Both the position numbers and the translations under genes were made by a program. Below the pieces are notes generated by a model, which saw nothing but the letters and a program-made list of their open reading frames with translations, was not told the origin of the DNA and did no database searches. This document shows, piece by piece, positions 26,504-36,565 of a stretch of 64,000 nt of DNA. Position 1 is the first letter of the stretch. The number at the start of each line of letters is the position of its first letter. The DNA comes from Cyclobacteriaceae bacterium (GTDB lineage: Bacteria > Bacteroidota > Bacteroidia > Cytophagales > Cyclobacteriaceae). Location: NCBI GenBank assembly GCA_028285445.1, contig JANQPQ010000046.1:1-64000 (forward strand). The letters are read 5' to 3'.

Positions 26504-26598
26504 AAAATGCAAAACCGTATACAGACAATCTGCATTTTTTCCGCAAAAATCCCAAAAAGAAGATAGGGCATCAAATTTTTTCCAAACAGCTGTATACG
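26504..26598. promoter_or_regulatory. Paired inverted repeats in the sigma factor / adhesin divergent promoter region
   Basis: CGTATACAG (26516-26524) is repeated as its exact inverse CTGTATACG (26590-26598), one copy close to each divergent gene. A second pair AAAATGCA (26504-26511) / TGCATTTT (26531-26538) brackets the first copy. Candidate operator or sigma-dependent promoter elements; the factor is not known. Confidence 0.45.
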
Positions 26599-26651
26599 AT
26601 TTCATCAAATACAGACTAAAGCACATACGAAAGAATAAATCGTTGAGACCT

Positions 26652-29600
26652 ATGGAAAAATTTGACCTCACAACTAAATCGAAAATAAGTATCATGGCTT
26701 TTGTGGCCTGGATGGTGGTAGTGGCAGTGTGGATTCTTGGTACTCACGCCAAGGGTCAGTCGCTGAATTTCAACCAGGTGTCGCCCTTGACAAAGTATGG
26801 CTGGCAGCAATCGGCATTCACTCCGCAGGCCCAAGAGATGCTGGTCTTGGATATTGATGGCGATGGCAATATCGATATCGCAACCATTTATTACAATACA
26901 GATACTGATGACGGAGCGAATTCGCTTAGGGTAGACCTTACGGTAGCCTACAATAATGGTAACGGTAATATTGGAGATGCGGCGGGATTTGGTCCTAATA
27001 GCAATTCGATAGCCTTGAATCAGCTTGGCAGAACCTTCATTACTTCCGGTGATGTAGACAATGACGGAGATCCTGACTTAATTACTTTCACCCAACAAGA
27101 TAACCTCACTGGTGGCTTACGCCTGGTTCAGAATGATAAGAACGGGTCCGGAACGTTTAATGTAGATCAACTGATTACAGTAAATGATGAGATCGAAGAC
27201 GGCATTTTTCCAAACATAAACAAGCAGGCCGTTTATGGAGCAGTGTTAACCGATATGAATGGGGATAATTATGACGATCTCGTTTTTCAGTCGCATAACA
27301 AGGTTTTCGTTTTCACCAATACACAAACGTTTCCTTTCTTCAATAACTCCAATTTTACCTCCGTTTCGGCAGTTGATGGCAACTCGCTGGTAGTGGTTAA
27401 CTACGATGGCGACGGGGATAAGGACATTATAGTAGGGTATAGCAGCAGTTATCTGCCCTTGATAAATACCGCTGGAACTTTCACCGCCTCCTCCCCAGTG
27501 AATTTGCCTGGTGGTGTTACTTCCCGATCTCTTCACCTGGCAGATCTGCGAGGAAGCAGTTTGGAAGATTTGGTTGTTGAAACAACTTCTGATATTAAGA
27601 TATTCGAAAATGATGGCACGGGGTTTTCGCTTACGGCGAATAACACGCTGGATGTTTCAGACCTCAACATTCTGGAGAAATCTCTGGAGTTCGCAGATAT
27701 TAATGACGACGGAGTTACTGATGTCTTGGGCATCCATTCTGGTAACAGCGTTACCGATGTTTTTGTATTTCTAAATCAAGGTGGTGGTTCCTTTGGGTCG
27801 AAAGAAGCCTACGCACCCACGGGATTAATTAACCGTGTGAGAGTAGCTGATTTCAATGGTGATAATTCTAACGACTTTGTGGCCCTCAACTTCGTACTTA
27901 GCAATTACCTATTTGTTAATCTGCAGGATGTGGACAATACTGCTCCTACTATCTCTAGTCTCAGTCCTGCCCACAGTTCTTCAAACGTTCCACTCAATGC
28001 CACTTTTACAGCTACCTTCGACGAGCCAATTCAAAAAGGCAGTGGAAGTATCACTGTTAAACGTACTTCTGATGATGTTGCTGTTTTTGGGGTAACCGTA
28101 ACCAGCCCATCTGTCACGGTCTCTGGAAATACGCTTTCATTTGTCCCATTCAATGGGAACACTGGTTTTCACAATACCGGCTTCTATGTTGAGATCGCAC
28201 CAGGCGCAGTGGAGGATTTGAATGGAAATGACTTCGCTGGTATAGCAGAAAGCGGAACCTGGACTATTATGACTGAGGACCTGACGCCTTACGTCTCATC
28301 GGTAAATCCTGGCAATGGCAGCACAGACGTTGCCGTAGATGCTAACTTTGTAATCCAATACAGCAGACCGGTTCAGAAGGGCAGCGGCGTTATCAATTTT
28401 AACAGACAAGACAATGATGTAAATGTATTATCTGTAAGTGTGGCCAGTTCTGAGGTCTCGATTTCTGGAAGTACAGTAACCATCAACCCCACCTCAGGCC
28501 TGCCTAATGACCTTGATTTATATGTAAGAATTAACTCGTTACCTTTTGAGAGCGCTGAAGGCATAGATGCCGAACAAGTGCAAAAAGGAGATTGGAATTT
28601 CACTACGGAAGCCCCGGCTGACAATACGCCCCCTTCCCTTAGTAGCCTTAGCCCGGCGCACAACGCCGCGGGTGTTGCCCTAAGTGCCACTTTCAATGCC
28701 ACTTTTAATGAACCAATTCAAAAAGGAAGCGCTGGTGGAATAACCGTCAAAAGACTTTCTGACAACGTGGCGGTCTATGGCGTGCCTATTTCTGACGGTT
28801 CGATAACTGTTGCGGGAAGTACATTGTCATTCACTCCCTTTGCCGGTAACACTGCTTTCCACAACAATGATTTTTATGTAGAAATCGGATCTCAGGCTAT
28901 TGAGGACCTGAACGGGAATGCCTTCGCGGGTATTTCGGGAAATGGAACCTGGAAAATAAGCACAGTCGATCTTACTCCTTACGTTGTTTCGGTTACTCCT
29001 GGTAATGGTTCATCTGATGTCGCCGTGGACGAAAACTTTGTCATTCAATACAGCAGACCGGTGCAAAAGGGAAGTGGTGTCATCAATTTCAATCGGCAAG
29101 ACAACGATGTAAGCGTCCTTAGTGTAAGTGTGGCTAGTTCAGAGGTAACAATTTCCGGAAGCACGGCAACCATTAATCCTAATACAGATTTACCCAACGA
29201 TCTGGATTTATATGTTCGAATTAACACCTTGCCATTCGAAAGTGCTGAGGGCATTGATGCAGAGCAAGTTGTAAAGGGCGATTGGAATTTCTCCACAGAA
29301 GCAGCTCCGGATACAGATCCGCCCCTGGTTTCCAGTTTTAGCCCTGCGGATGATGCTACTGGTGTTGACGGAAATGATAATCTCATCATAACTTTTAATG
29401 AAGACATTCTTCCAGCATCAAGCTATTCCATAATCATTAGAGAGTTTAACACGAACAATGCGGAAGAGTCGTTCCTTACGGGATCAAATCGGGTAACTAT
29501 TTCCGGAAATACCGTTACAGTGGATCCCACAAATGATCTCCCGGCATTCACGCAATACTATGTGCAGGTAACAGGCCTTAAAGATTTGGCAGGAAATAAT

Positions 29601-32600
29601 TTTGCCGGTTTTACCGACAATTCAACCTGGAACTTTGTGGTTGGCCAGCTTGATAATGACCCCCCGACGATTACCAGCTTGAACCCAGTAAACAATGCAA
29701 CCGGGGTTGATCCAGACATCGGAACTTTCAGCATGACTTTTAGCGAACCGGTTTTTCCGGTGCCCGGCACAACAATACGATTGAGGCGTGTCGCTGGGAA
29801 TGCAATTATTCAGGAATTCCCGGTCGATGGCCCTAACGTTACCATTACTGGAAATTCACTTACAATCAATAATGTTAACTCCATGTCCAATGGTGTAAGC
29901 TATTGGCTTCAGGGTGGGACAGTTTTGAAAGATGCTGCTGGAAACTTGCTTACGGGATGGGTTAATAATTCTTCAACCTGGAGCTTTACCACTGATGAAG
30001 GTGATGTTACACCTCCCCAGGTTTCCAGTTTTAGCCCTGCGGATGATGCGGTGAATGTTTCGCCCAGTACGAATCTGGTAATAGATTTTAACGAGGATCT
30101 TGATCCCTCAGCATCTTATTCAATAATAATCAGGCAGAAGGATACCAATGTCAGCATAGAGTCCTTCCTCACAGGATCTCCTAGAGTTACGATCTCAGGG
30201 AGCACGGTTACTGTGGACCCTACATCTAGTTTGCCGTCACCAGATCAATTTTATGTACAAATCACTGGTTTCAGAGATTTGGCCGGCAACAACTTTGCGG
30301 GGTTTACAGATGATGATACATGGAATTTCATTGTAGGTGCACCTGAACTTGATGCACCAGTTATTACTTCGCTGTCTCCTCAGCCCAATGCCACGGATGT
30401 TTCAGTATCGACCAATTTGGTAATCACTTTTGACGAACCAGTGTTTGTAATTAGTGGTGGCCGAATTCTTATGCGTACTTATGATATACCTGGCCTCGCG
30501 CCTTATGAGGAAATTCAGGTTTCATCAGGTCAAGTAACGGGTTCCGGAACCAACACTATCACCATTGACCCCGTCGGAGATATAGCATTTGACTTCCATA
30601 CTTTCATTCAGATTACAGATGATGCGTTCGAAGATCAGCATGGTAATGTGTTTGGTGGTCTTTTCGGAATAGATGATTGGGATTTCTTCACCGAGAGCAA
30701 CCCGGATACTCAACCTCCTGTTATTACAGCCCTGACTCCAGCCGATGACGCAACCGATGTAGATATTTCTACCAACCTGGTTATAGAGTTTGATGAAGAT
30801 GTGGTGTTGGGGAATAGCTCGTTCTTGATAAAGTATTATGACACCAATGTCAATCAATTTGTAATTGGCTATAGTTCGCCACAAGTGACACACAATGGTA
30901 ACGTAGTCACAATTAATCCGCCTTCTGATTTAGCCCTTAATACACATTACTGGGTGCAGATCAATCCCAATACAATTACAGATGCTTCAGGAAATAACTT
31001 CCCCGGTATTGTTATGGCCAACCGCGACGATTGGGATTTCTTCACTGAAGCCTTAGCGCAAACGATCACATTTGATCCCATTGCAGATAAAACCTTTGGA
31101 GATGGCCCTTTCGGAATTTCAGCGTCAGCTACCAGTGGGTTTTCAGTTTCGTTTGAGATTGTAAGTGGCCCGGCAACGATTAATAACAATATTATAACCA
31201 TAACCGGAACGGGTGACGTGACAGTGAAGGCAAGCCAAGCCGGCGGGAATGAATATGCACCAGCTCCTGATGTAGAAAGAACTTTCACGGTCAACAAAGC
31301 TGATCAGGTTATCACTATTGATCCGATTGCCGACAAGCTCACATCGGACGGGCCAATAATGGTTTCAGCGATGGTAGACTCGGGTTTGCCGCTTGATTAT
31401 CAAGTTACAGGCCCGGCTACCATTTCTGGGACAACGATTACGCTTAATGGAACGACAGGCATTGTAACTGTAACCGCGAGCCAGGCTGGTAACACTAACT
31501 ACAACGCTGCTTCAGAGCAAATCTCATTCAATGTTACAGACCCCGCCAAACAAGATCAAACCATAACTTTCGACCCCATCAGCAATAAAGTCTTTGGCGA
31601 TGCTCCTTTTACGACAACTGCATCAGCCAGCTCTGGGTTGCCAGTTACTTTCTCAATAATCAGTGGTCCGGCAACAGTTAGTGGCTCAGAGATTACTATT
31701 ACTGGCGCCGGTTCGGTAACTGTCGCAGCCAATCAGGCTGGAGACAACAACTTTAATCCAGCGCAGGAGGCAATTCAAAGTTTTGATGTTGCTAAAGCAG
31801 ATCAGACCATCAGCTTTGATCCTATTATAAACAAAGTTTTCGGTGATGCTCCATTTACCGTTTCAGCTAGTGCCAGCTCAGGACTAGATGTAGTTCTTTC
31901 AATAGTAAGTGGCCCAGCTAGTGTCAATGGTTCAGAGATTACCATTACCGGAGCTGGTTCGGTGGAGGTTGCCGCCAACCAGGCAGGCGATGACAACTTC
32001 AACCTGGCGAGTGAAGTAACGCAGGGTTTTGATGTTGCTAAGGCTGATCAATCGATTACTATAGATGCGATTTCAAATAAGCTCACTACCGATGACGACT
32101 TTGATGTGGTAGCAACAGTCGATTCAGGATTGGATTTGACTTATGAAATCGCTGGGCCAGCGACAATCACCGGTACTACTGTTTCCTTAACCGGAGGAAT
32201 AGGCACCGTTACGATTACCGTTTCTCAGGTGGGAAACGCCAATTACAACGCAGCCTCCGCAGATGTTTCATTCAGTGTAAACGAGCCAAGTAGTTGCCCT
32301 GAAATTGAAATAACGGGAGTAGTCTCTGGCCTTAGTTGTTCAGATAGTGGAGATGCCAGTATTGACATTACCGTTACCGGTGGTGATGGTGACTACTCTT
32401 ACAGCTGGAGTAATTCTACCACAACGGAGGATTTAGCCAACCTGGCTGCAGGAGAATACACGGTAACAGTAACAGACGGTAATGGCTGTGCGGGGTCTAA
32501 ATCATTCACCATTGCTGCTCTCGATGCCTTAGTCTTGGAAATTGAGCAAACCGCAGATGTTCTTTGTGCAGGAGGATCTGATGCCAATATCAACCTAACT

Positions 32601-33218
32601 GTTTCAGGCGGCATAGGACCCTATAGCTACCTCTGGAATGACGGAGAAACAACGGAAGATTTAAATGGGGTTGCTGCTGGGATATACGATGTGGTTGTAA
32701 CCGATGGCAATGGCTGCACTGCTGATACAAAAATTGAAATTACCGAGCCTTCGGCATTAGAAATAACCGGAATCTCTACGGCTTCCCTTGATATCCAGGG
32801 CGATGGAACAATAGACATAACAGTTTCGGGGGGCACCGCTCCCTATACATATGCTTGGGATAATGATGAGACGACAGAAGACTTAGGTGGCCTGTTTTCC
32901 GGAGTATACATAGTGACAGTTACCGATGCCAATGGGTGTACCGAGCAGGAGGAGTTCACAGTAGACGGCATTACTGCAATAGAGGATGAGTTACCCAACC
33001 TGGAGGTGTTCCCTAACCCGACGGTTGACTACCTGAAGATTTCTGGTGTTGAAAATGCCAGTTGGAGCCTGATCAACCTCGCAGGGCTTGAGGTGAAATC
33101 AGGTAGTGTTGCATCCGGTATAACTGAAATAGATGTTACCGGATTGAGGCAAGGAGTATACCTGTTGCAAATTCAAAAAGAGGGAAAAGCCTTCACAAGG
33201 AGAATTATCAAACAATAA
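26652..33218 (+). CDS. Giant T9SS-sorted surface protein (VCBS, Ig-like, MBG-like, SprB repeats)
   Basis: 2188 residues from ATG 26652 (a TTG lies three codons upstream). Order: N-terminal membrane signal; six or more FG-GAP/VCBS Ca-binding motifs (DIDGDGNIDIAT, DVDNDGDPDLITF, DFNGDNSNDFVAL; about 55-425); nine Big_5 Ig-like domains (428 to about 1465); five MBG-like repeats (about 1470-1875, QTITFDPIADKTFGDGP type); three SprB-type repeats (about 1882-2100, TVTDGNGC); and a T9SS type A sorting domain (about 2117-2188, VFPNPTVDYLKIS to RRIIKQ). It should cross the outer membrane by T9SS and be attached or released at the surface, probably as an adhesin. The C-terminal quarter resembles that of the protein at 36649. 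A lipoprotein gene follows after 10 bp. Confidence 0.93.
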   Translation: MEKFDLTTKSKISIMAFVAWMVVVAVWILGTHAKGQSLNFNQVSPLTKYGWQQSAFTPQAQEMLVLDIDGDGNIDIATIYYNTDTDDGANSLRVDLTVAYNNGNGNIGDAAGFGPNSNSIALNQLGRTFITSGDVDNDGDPDLITFTQQDNLTGGLRLVQNDKNGSGTFNVDQLITVNDEIEDGIFPNINKQAVYGAVLTDMNGDNYDDLVFQSHNKVFVFTNTQTFPFFNNSNFTSVSAVDGNSLVVVNYDGDGDKDIIVGYSSSYLPLINTAGTFTASSPVNLPGGVTSRSLHLADLRGSSLEDLVVETTSDIKIFENDGTGFSLTANNTLDVSDLNILEKSLEFADINDDGVTDVLGIHSGNSVTDVFVFLNQGGGSFGSKEAYAPTGLINRVRVADFNGDNSNDFVALNFVLSNYLFVNLQDVDNTAPTISSLSPAHSSSNVPLNATFTATFDEPIQKGSGSITVKRTSDDVAVFGVTVTSPSVTVSGNTLSFVPFNGNTGFHNTGFYVEIAPGAVEDLNGNDFAGIAESGTWTIMTEDLTPYVSSVNPGNGSTDVAVDANFVIQYSRPVQKGSGVINFNRQDNDVNVLSVSVASSEVSISGSTVTINPTSGLPNDLDLYVRINSLPFESAEGIDAEQVQKGDWNFTTEAPADNTPPSLSSLSPAHNAAGVALSATFNATFNEPIQKGSAGGITVKRLSDNVAVYGVPISDGSITVAGSTLSFTPFAGNTAFHNNDFYVEIGSQAIEDLNGNAFAGISGNGTWKISTVDLTPYVVSVTPGNGSSDVAVDENFVIQYSRPVQKGSGVINFNRQDNDVSVLSVSVASSEVTISGSTATINPNTDLPNDLDLYVRINTLPFESAEGIDAEQVVKGDWNFSTEAAPDTDPPLVSSFSPADDATGVDGNDNLIITFNEDILPASSYSIIIREFNTNNAEESFLTGSNRVTISGNTVTVDPTNDLPAFTQYYVQVTGLKDLAGNNFAGFTDNSTWNFVVGQLDNDPPTITSLNPVNNATGVDPDIGTFSMTFSEPVFPVPGTTIRLRRVAGNAIIQEFPVDGPNVTITGNSLTINNVNSMSNGVSYWLQGGTVLKDAAGNLLTGWVNNSSTWSFTTDEGDVTPPQVSSFSPADDAVNVSPSTNLVIDFNEDLDPSASYSIIIRQKDTNVSIESFLTGSPRVTISGSTVTVDPTSSLPSPDQFYVQITGFRDLAGNNFAGFTDDDTWNFIVGAPELDAPVITSLSPQPNATDVSVSTNLVITFDEPVFVISGGRILMRTYDIPGLAPYEEIQVSSGQVTGSGTNTITIDPVGDIAFDFHTFIQITDDAFEDQHGNVFGGLFGIDDWDFFTESNPDTQPPVITALTPADDATDVDISTNLVIEFDEDVVLGNSSFLIKYYDTNVNQFVIGYSSPQVTHNGNVVTINPPSDLALNTHYWVQINPNTITDASGNNFPGIVMANRDDWDFFTEALAQTITFDPIADKTFGDGPFGISASATSGFSVSFEIVSGPATINNNIITITGTGDVTVKASQAGGNEYAPAPDVERTFTVNKADQVITIDPIADKLTSDGPIMVSAMVDSGLPLDYQVTGPATISGTTITLNGTTGIVTVTASQAGNTNYNAASEQISFNVTDPAKQDQTITFDPISNKVFGDAPFTTTASASSGLPVTFSIISGPATVSGSEITITGAGSVTVAANQAGDNNFNPAQEAIQSFDVAKADQTISFDPIINKVFGDAPFTVSASASSGLDVVLSIVSGPASVNGSEITITGAGSVEVAANQAGDDNFNLASEVTQGFDVAKADQSITIDAISNKLTTDDDFDVVATVDSGLDLTYEIAGPATITGTTVSLTGGIGTVTITVSQVGNANYNAASADVSFSVNEPSSCPEIEITGVVSGLSCSDSGDASIDITVTGGDGDYSYSWSNSTTTEDLANLAAGEYTVTVTDGNGCAGSKSFTIAALDALVLEIEQTADVLCAGGSDANINLTVSGGIGPYSYLWNDGETTEDLNGVAAGIYDVVVTDGNGCTADTKIEITEPSALEITGISTASLDIQGDGTIDITVSGGTAPYTYAWDNDETTEDLGGLFSGVYIVTVTDANGCTEQEEFTVDGITAIEDELPNLEVFPNPTVDYLKISGVENASWSLINLAGLEVKSGSVASGITEIDVTGLRQGVYLLQIQKEGKAFTRRIIKQ
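27933..29309 (+). repeat. Tandem duplication of a 229/230-residue double Ig-like unit
   Basis: Two adjoining units inside the giant adhesin gene: 27933-28619 (687 bp) and 28620-29309 (690 bp). Each holds one DNTxPxxSSLSPAH domain and one LTPYVxSVxPGNGSxDVAVD domain, with near-identical motifs such as FVIQYSRPVQKGSG in both. Similarity is visible in the DNA as well. This marks recent internal growth of the protein. Confidence 0.85.
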
Positions 33219-33228
33219 ATCAACAACC

Positions 33229-33654
33229 ATGAAATCAATAGTTCTAAATACAATAATGGTAGTTTCTCTTCTCATGATGGCGGCATGTGATGATGCTGAT
33301 GGAGATGGGGGTATCGATGCACAACAGCTTCAGTTGGAGAAACTGAAAGGCACATGGAGCAGCCAGGCAGTTACACTGGATGGTTTTGATATAACCGGCT
33401 TCGAAAACTTCACCTTAACCATAGGAGATAAGACCTACCAGTCAACCAACGGGCAAGGAGTATGGGCTGATAGTGGCACCTGGGACTTTAAAGGCACCAG
33501 TATCGCGACCATCGTCAGAGATGATGATGTTGAGATTTCTGTTAATCTGGTTAACGATTCCGAGATGATCCTATCCTTCCAGTTTATAGATCCGAATGCT
33601 GGTGGCAGACATTCCGGAATCGGAGGAAGCTTCCAGTTCAGTATTAGTAAGTAG
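33229..33654 (+). CDS. Small lipoprotein, cassette copy 1
   Basis: 141 residues. Lipobox LMMAAC with lipidated Cys near residue 20, then an Asp/Gly-rich linker and a compact beta-rich domain (LKGTWSSQAVTLDG, GFENFTLTIG, DSGTWDFKG) ending SGIGGSFQFSISK, which resembles lipocalin-like calycin domains. Begins 10 bp after the adhesin stop, so it is cotranscribed. Strongly similar to the lipoprotein at 40490, which follows the other T9SS protein with the same spacing. Possibly anchors or chaperones the secreted partner at the outer membrane; inference. Confidence 0.85.
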   Translation: MKSIVLNTIMVVSLLMMAACDDADGDGGIDAQQLQLEKLKGTWSSQAVTLDGFDITGFENFTLTIGDKTYQSTNGQGVWADSGTWDFKGTSIATIVRDDDVEISVNLVNDSEMILSFQFIDPNAGGRHSGIGGSFQFSISK

Positions 33655-33657
33655 CTC

Positions 33658-33727
33658 AAAGTTTCAGGTTTCAATTCTCAAGCATATACCGCATCTCAAT
33701 TTACCTTGAGACTTTAACCTTGAAACT
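33658..33727. repeat. Imperfect inverted repeat after lipoprotein copy 1 (family member A)
   Basis: Arms 33660-33682 and 33705-33727 match at 19 of 23 positions. The 25-base left arm from 33658 matches the corresponding arm after the second lipoprotein (40908-40932) at 23 of 25 positions. It may act as a terminator, but lacks a T run. Confidence 0.7.
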
Positions 33728-33825
33728 ATTTCTTACCAGCGATAGCGATTAAAGTCCGGTGAAGAAGTCTCTCTTTGGCTGTTTACATTTCGTTCAGCAC
33801 CTGATAAAGGGGAAAGATAGCAGCC

Positions 33826-35814
33826 ATGAAAAAGTTTCTATTAGCCCTTTTTACTGGGTTTTACGCTACTTCAGTGGTTTTTAGCCAGAATGAAGTAGAT
33901 AGTTTAGAGAATGTACTTGAAACTGAAATAGCAGATACCACTCGCGTCCAAGTGCTAACGGACTTAAGTCGCTTACTGACCCGATCCAATTTCGAAAAAG
34001 CAATGACTTATGGGGAGGAGGCAGTGGAGGTAGCAAAGGTAGCCGGAGATCAAAGGCATTTAATGATAGCCTACCGTGTTTTAGGCGCTACCCTTTTTCG
34101 TCGTGGAGAGTACGAGGAAAGCATACCCTGGTTTGAGAAAGGCCTGCCTATTGCAAAAGAAATTAAGTCAGACCTGGATATAGCAGCATTTCTTAACAAC
34201 ATCGGCACAGCTTATACCCTTGATTATAAATATGAAAAGGGGTTGCAATACTTGCTTGAAGCATTGGAGCTTAGGGAGGCTATTAACGATCCAAAAATTG
34301 CAGGGACATGGAACAACATTGGACTTGCCTACCGATACTTAAATGAATTCGAGAAGGCACTAGAGTACTACCACTTGGCAAGAATAGCTAAAGAGGAGCA
34401 AAAAGACGTAAACGGACTAGCCAACACTTACACCAATATAGCCATGGCTTATCTTAACCTGGGAAACTACGAGGAGGCATTGGTATATGGTGAAAAATCA
34501 CTTGCTGCTGCTCGCGAGGTTGGGAATCTAGTGCGAGAAGCCAACGCGCTAAATAACATCGGCAACATATACCGTCGCAGTGGAAACAACAAAACGGCTC
34601 TGGAATATTACGGGCTGGCGATACCTTTAAAGAAACAGGTTGGAAATAAACGCAGCCTGGGTCGTACCTACAATGCCATGAAAGAACTCTATTTCCAGGA
34701 GGGAGATAATGAGAAGGCCCAGATATACCTTGACTTAACGGCTGAGAACTATGGTAAGAAGAAATCATACTATAGCGATCTAGCTAGATTAGACTCAGCT
34801 CGCGGAAATTACAAGACTGCATTTGAGAACTTAAAAATCTGGATTGATCATTACAAGGATGAGCTTGATCAGGAGGCCATCAAGAACATATCTCAACTTG
34901 AAGCGGAATTGGACTTGGTTCGCAAAAACAGCGAGATAGAAAACCTGTCCCGGCAAAATGAAATCAAGGATCTGTCACTACAGGCGAGCAATAGACAAAA
35001 GATATTCCTTGGGTCTCTGTTGCTTTTACTTTTTCTAATTGCGGGCATAGTTTTTAGGCTTTATCGAGAAAGAACAAAGCGCAACAAAACGTTGAAGGAG
35101 TTGAACTCAACTAAAGACAGGCTCTTTAGTTTGGTGGCTCATGATATAAAAAATCCGCTATCGGCCTTTACCAGCATTACTAATTCCTTGGTTGAAAATC
35201 AGAATACGGTAAGCAAAGAAGACATGGGTTATTTCCTGGAACAGCTGTCCAAAGCTTCTATCCAGTTGAACCAGTTGCTGAAGAATCTGCTGGACTGGTC
35301 ATTGTCACAGTCGGGCAAACTCAACTGCAACCCCGAGCAAATAGTTATGTACGATGCCGTCAACGAAGCGATTGCCCATCTGCAAGTAAGCGCCCAGTTG
35401 AAAAATATCACTGTAAAAAATAATGTATCACCAGAGCTCGCCTCCTTTGGAGACTACAAGATGATTGTGACTGTGATCCGCAACCTGGTATCAAATGCCA
35501 TCAAGTTTACAGCGCAAGGAGGAGAGATAAGAATAGAGACAAGAACAGAAGGCAATGAGACTAAGGTAATGGTTAGGGATAATGGAATTGGCATTAGTAG
35601 CGGTGACCAAGGTAAGCTCTTCCAGATAGGTACAGATTATAAATCAATTGGCAGTAGTACAGAAAAAGGCACCGGGTTAGGTCTGCAGCTTTGCCATGAG
35701 CTGATTCAGCTTCATCATGGAGAGATCGGAGTAAGGAGTGAATTGGGTACAGGCAGCGAATTCTATTTCACGCTACCACCAATGGGAGCAGCTAAGCTCC
35801 GCGAAGCCGCTTAG
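33826..35814 (+). CDS. TPR sensor histidine kinase
   Basis: 662 residues. Signal-like N-terminus, then about six TPR units (residues 45-330, repeated xxNNIGxAYxxxxxxEKAL), a coiled coil, a single membrane helix (IFLGSLLLLLFLIAGIVF, about 388-408), then HisKA with phospho-acceptor His439 (LVAHDIKNPLSAF) and HATPase with NLVSNAIKFTAQGG, DNGIGI and GTGLGLQLC. The TPR domain is outside the inner membrane and probably binds a peptide or protein. The NarL-type regulator follows 79 bp later. The pair sits between the two T9SS-protein/lipoprotein cassettes, which may be its targets (inference). Confidence 0.93.
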   Translation: MKKFLLALFTGFYATSVVFSQNEVDSLENVLETEIADTTRVQVLTDLSRLLTRSNFEKAMTYGEEAVEVAKVAGDQRHLMIAYRVLGATLFRRGEYEESIPWFEKGLPIAKEIKSDLDIAAFLNNIGTAYTLDYKYEKGLQYLLEALELREAINDPKIAGTWNNIGLAYRYLNEFEKALEYYHLARIAKEEQKDVNGLANTYTNIAMAYLNLGNYEEALVYGEKSLAAAREVGNLVREANALNNIGNIYRRSGNNKTALEYYGLAIPLKKQVGNKRSLGRTYNAMKELYFQEGDNEKAQIYLDLTAENYGKKKSYYSDLARLDSARGNYKTAFENLKIWIDHYKDELDQEAIKNISQLEAELDLVRKNSEIENLSRQNEIKDLSLQASNRQKIFLGSLLLLLFLIAGIVFRLYRERTKRNKTLKELNSTKDRLFSLVAHDIKNPLSAFTSITNSLVENQNTVSKEDMGYFLEQLSKASIQLNQLLKNLLDWSLSQSGKLNCNPEQIVMYDAVNEAIAHLQVSAQLKNITVKNNVSPELASFGDYKMIVTVIRNLVSNAIKFTAQGGEIRIETRTEGNETKVMVRDNGIGISSGDQGKLFQIGTDYKSIGSSTEKGTGLGLQLCHELIQLHHGEIGVRSELGTGSEFYFTLPPMGAAKLREAA

Positions 35815-35841
35815 CGGATTAGGAATTTTCCACAGTAAAAG

Positions 35842-35857
35842 TCAGGATAAATCCTGA
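35842..35857 (+). promoter_or_regulatory. Palindrome before the NarL-type regulator
   Basis: TCAGGAT-aa-ATCCTGA, 7-bp arms, 37 bp upstream of the regulator ATG. A related TCAGGA/TCCTGA pair lies upstream of the CHAT gene. Could be an autoregulatory operator or a translational hairpin. Confidence 0.35.
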
Positions 35858-35893
35858 TGGTGATACCTTTAGATAAATCTCATCTTGGTGAAG

Positions 35894-36547
35894 ATGTCAA
35901 ACACAAACGAGATAAGGGTTGCTTTAGTTGATGATCATGAGATCGTCCGGGATGGTATCCGGGCGATTTTTCTTGGTGTGAAAGGCATGGAATATGTGGG
36001 AAGCTTTGCGCAGGCACTTGACTTGTACAAAGCGTTGGAAGACGGCCTGCAGATTGATGTACTCCTCACGGACATTTCTCTCCCTCAAATTTCCGGCATA
36101 GAACTTACGCGAAACCTGGCCAAGGAGAATCGCAATATCCGTTGCCTCATCCTGTCTGCAAACACCAGCCGTAACCACATGGAAAGTGCCCTCAAAGCAG
36201 GAGCCAAAGGCTTTTTGCCCAAAGATTGCTCGAAGGAAGAATTGGTTGTAGGCATTGAGAAAGTGTATGCCGGGGATTTGTACATCGGTAAAAATCTTTC
36301 CCAAGTCGTACTTGAAAATTATATCCATCAGCTCCATGGTGGCACCTCCAGCGAACTGACAGACCGAGAGGTGGAAATACTAAGGCACTTTGCCAATGGT
36401 TTTTCTTACCAGGAAATCTCAGATGAACTAAGCATTTCAAAGAAGACCGTAGAAGCCCATAAGAAAAGCATCTTCGAGAAGCTCAACATCAAAACCAACG
36501 CCGACCTGGTAAAATACGCCATAAAGCACCACATCGTAGAATTATAG
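35894..36547 (+). CDS. NarL/FixJ-type response regulator
   Basis: 217 residues from ATG 35894 (TTG three codons earlier). Receiver domain with acidic pocket VDDHEI, phospho-acceptor Asp60 in VLLTDISLPQISG, Ser/Thr in LILSANTS and Lys in GFLPKDC. The C-terminal LuxR helix-turn-helix is LTDREVEILRHFANGFSYQE ... SKKTVEAHKKSIFEKLNI. Likely partner of the TPR kinase upstream. A small hairpin with five T follows the stop. Confidence 0.95.
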   Translation: MSNTNEIRVALVDDHEIVRDGIRAIFLGVKGMEYVGSFAQALDLYKALEDGLQIDVLLTDISLPQISGIELTRNLAKENRNIRCLILSANTSRNHMESALKAGAKGFLPKDCSKEELVVGIEKVYAGDLYIGKNLSQVVLENYIHQLHGGTSSELTDREVEILRHFANGFSYQEISDELSISKKTVEAHKKSIFEKLNIKTNADLVKYAIKHHIVEL

Positions 36548-36565
36548 CCCCGATCTGGGGTTTTT
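36546..36565 (+). terminator. Weak intrinsic terminator after the NarL-type regulator
   Basis: CCCC-GATCT-GGGG followed by TTTTT. The GC stem is only 4 bp (plus weak outer pairs), so termination may be partial. Confidence 0.5.

Noticed and set aside
27933-32290. Repetitive DNA as a CRISPR array or mobile element
   Set aside because: The repeats are in-frame protein domains of an intact gene with diverged copies, not short identical repeats with spacers.
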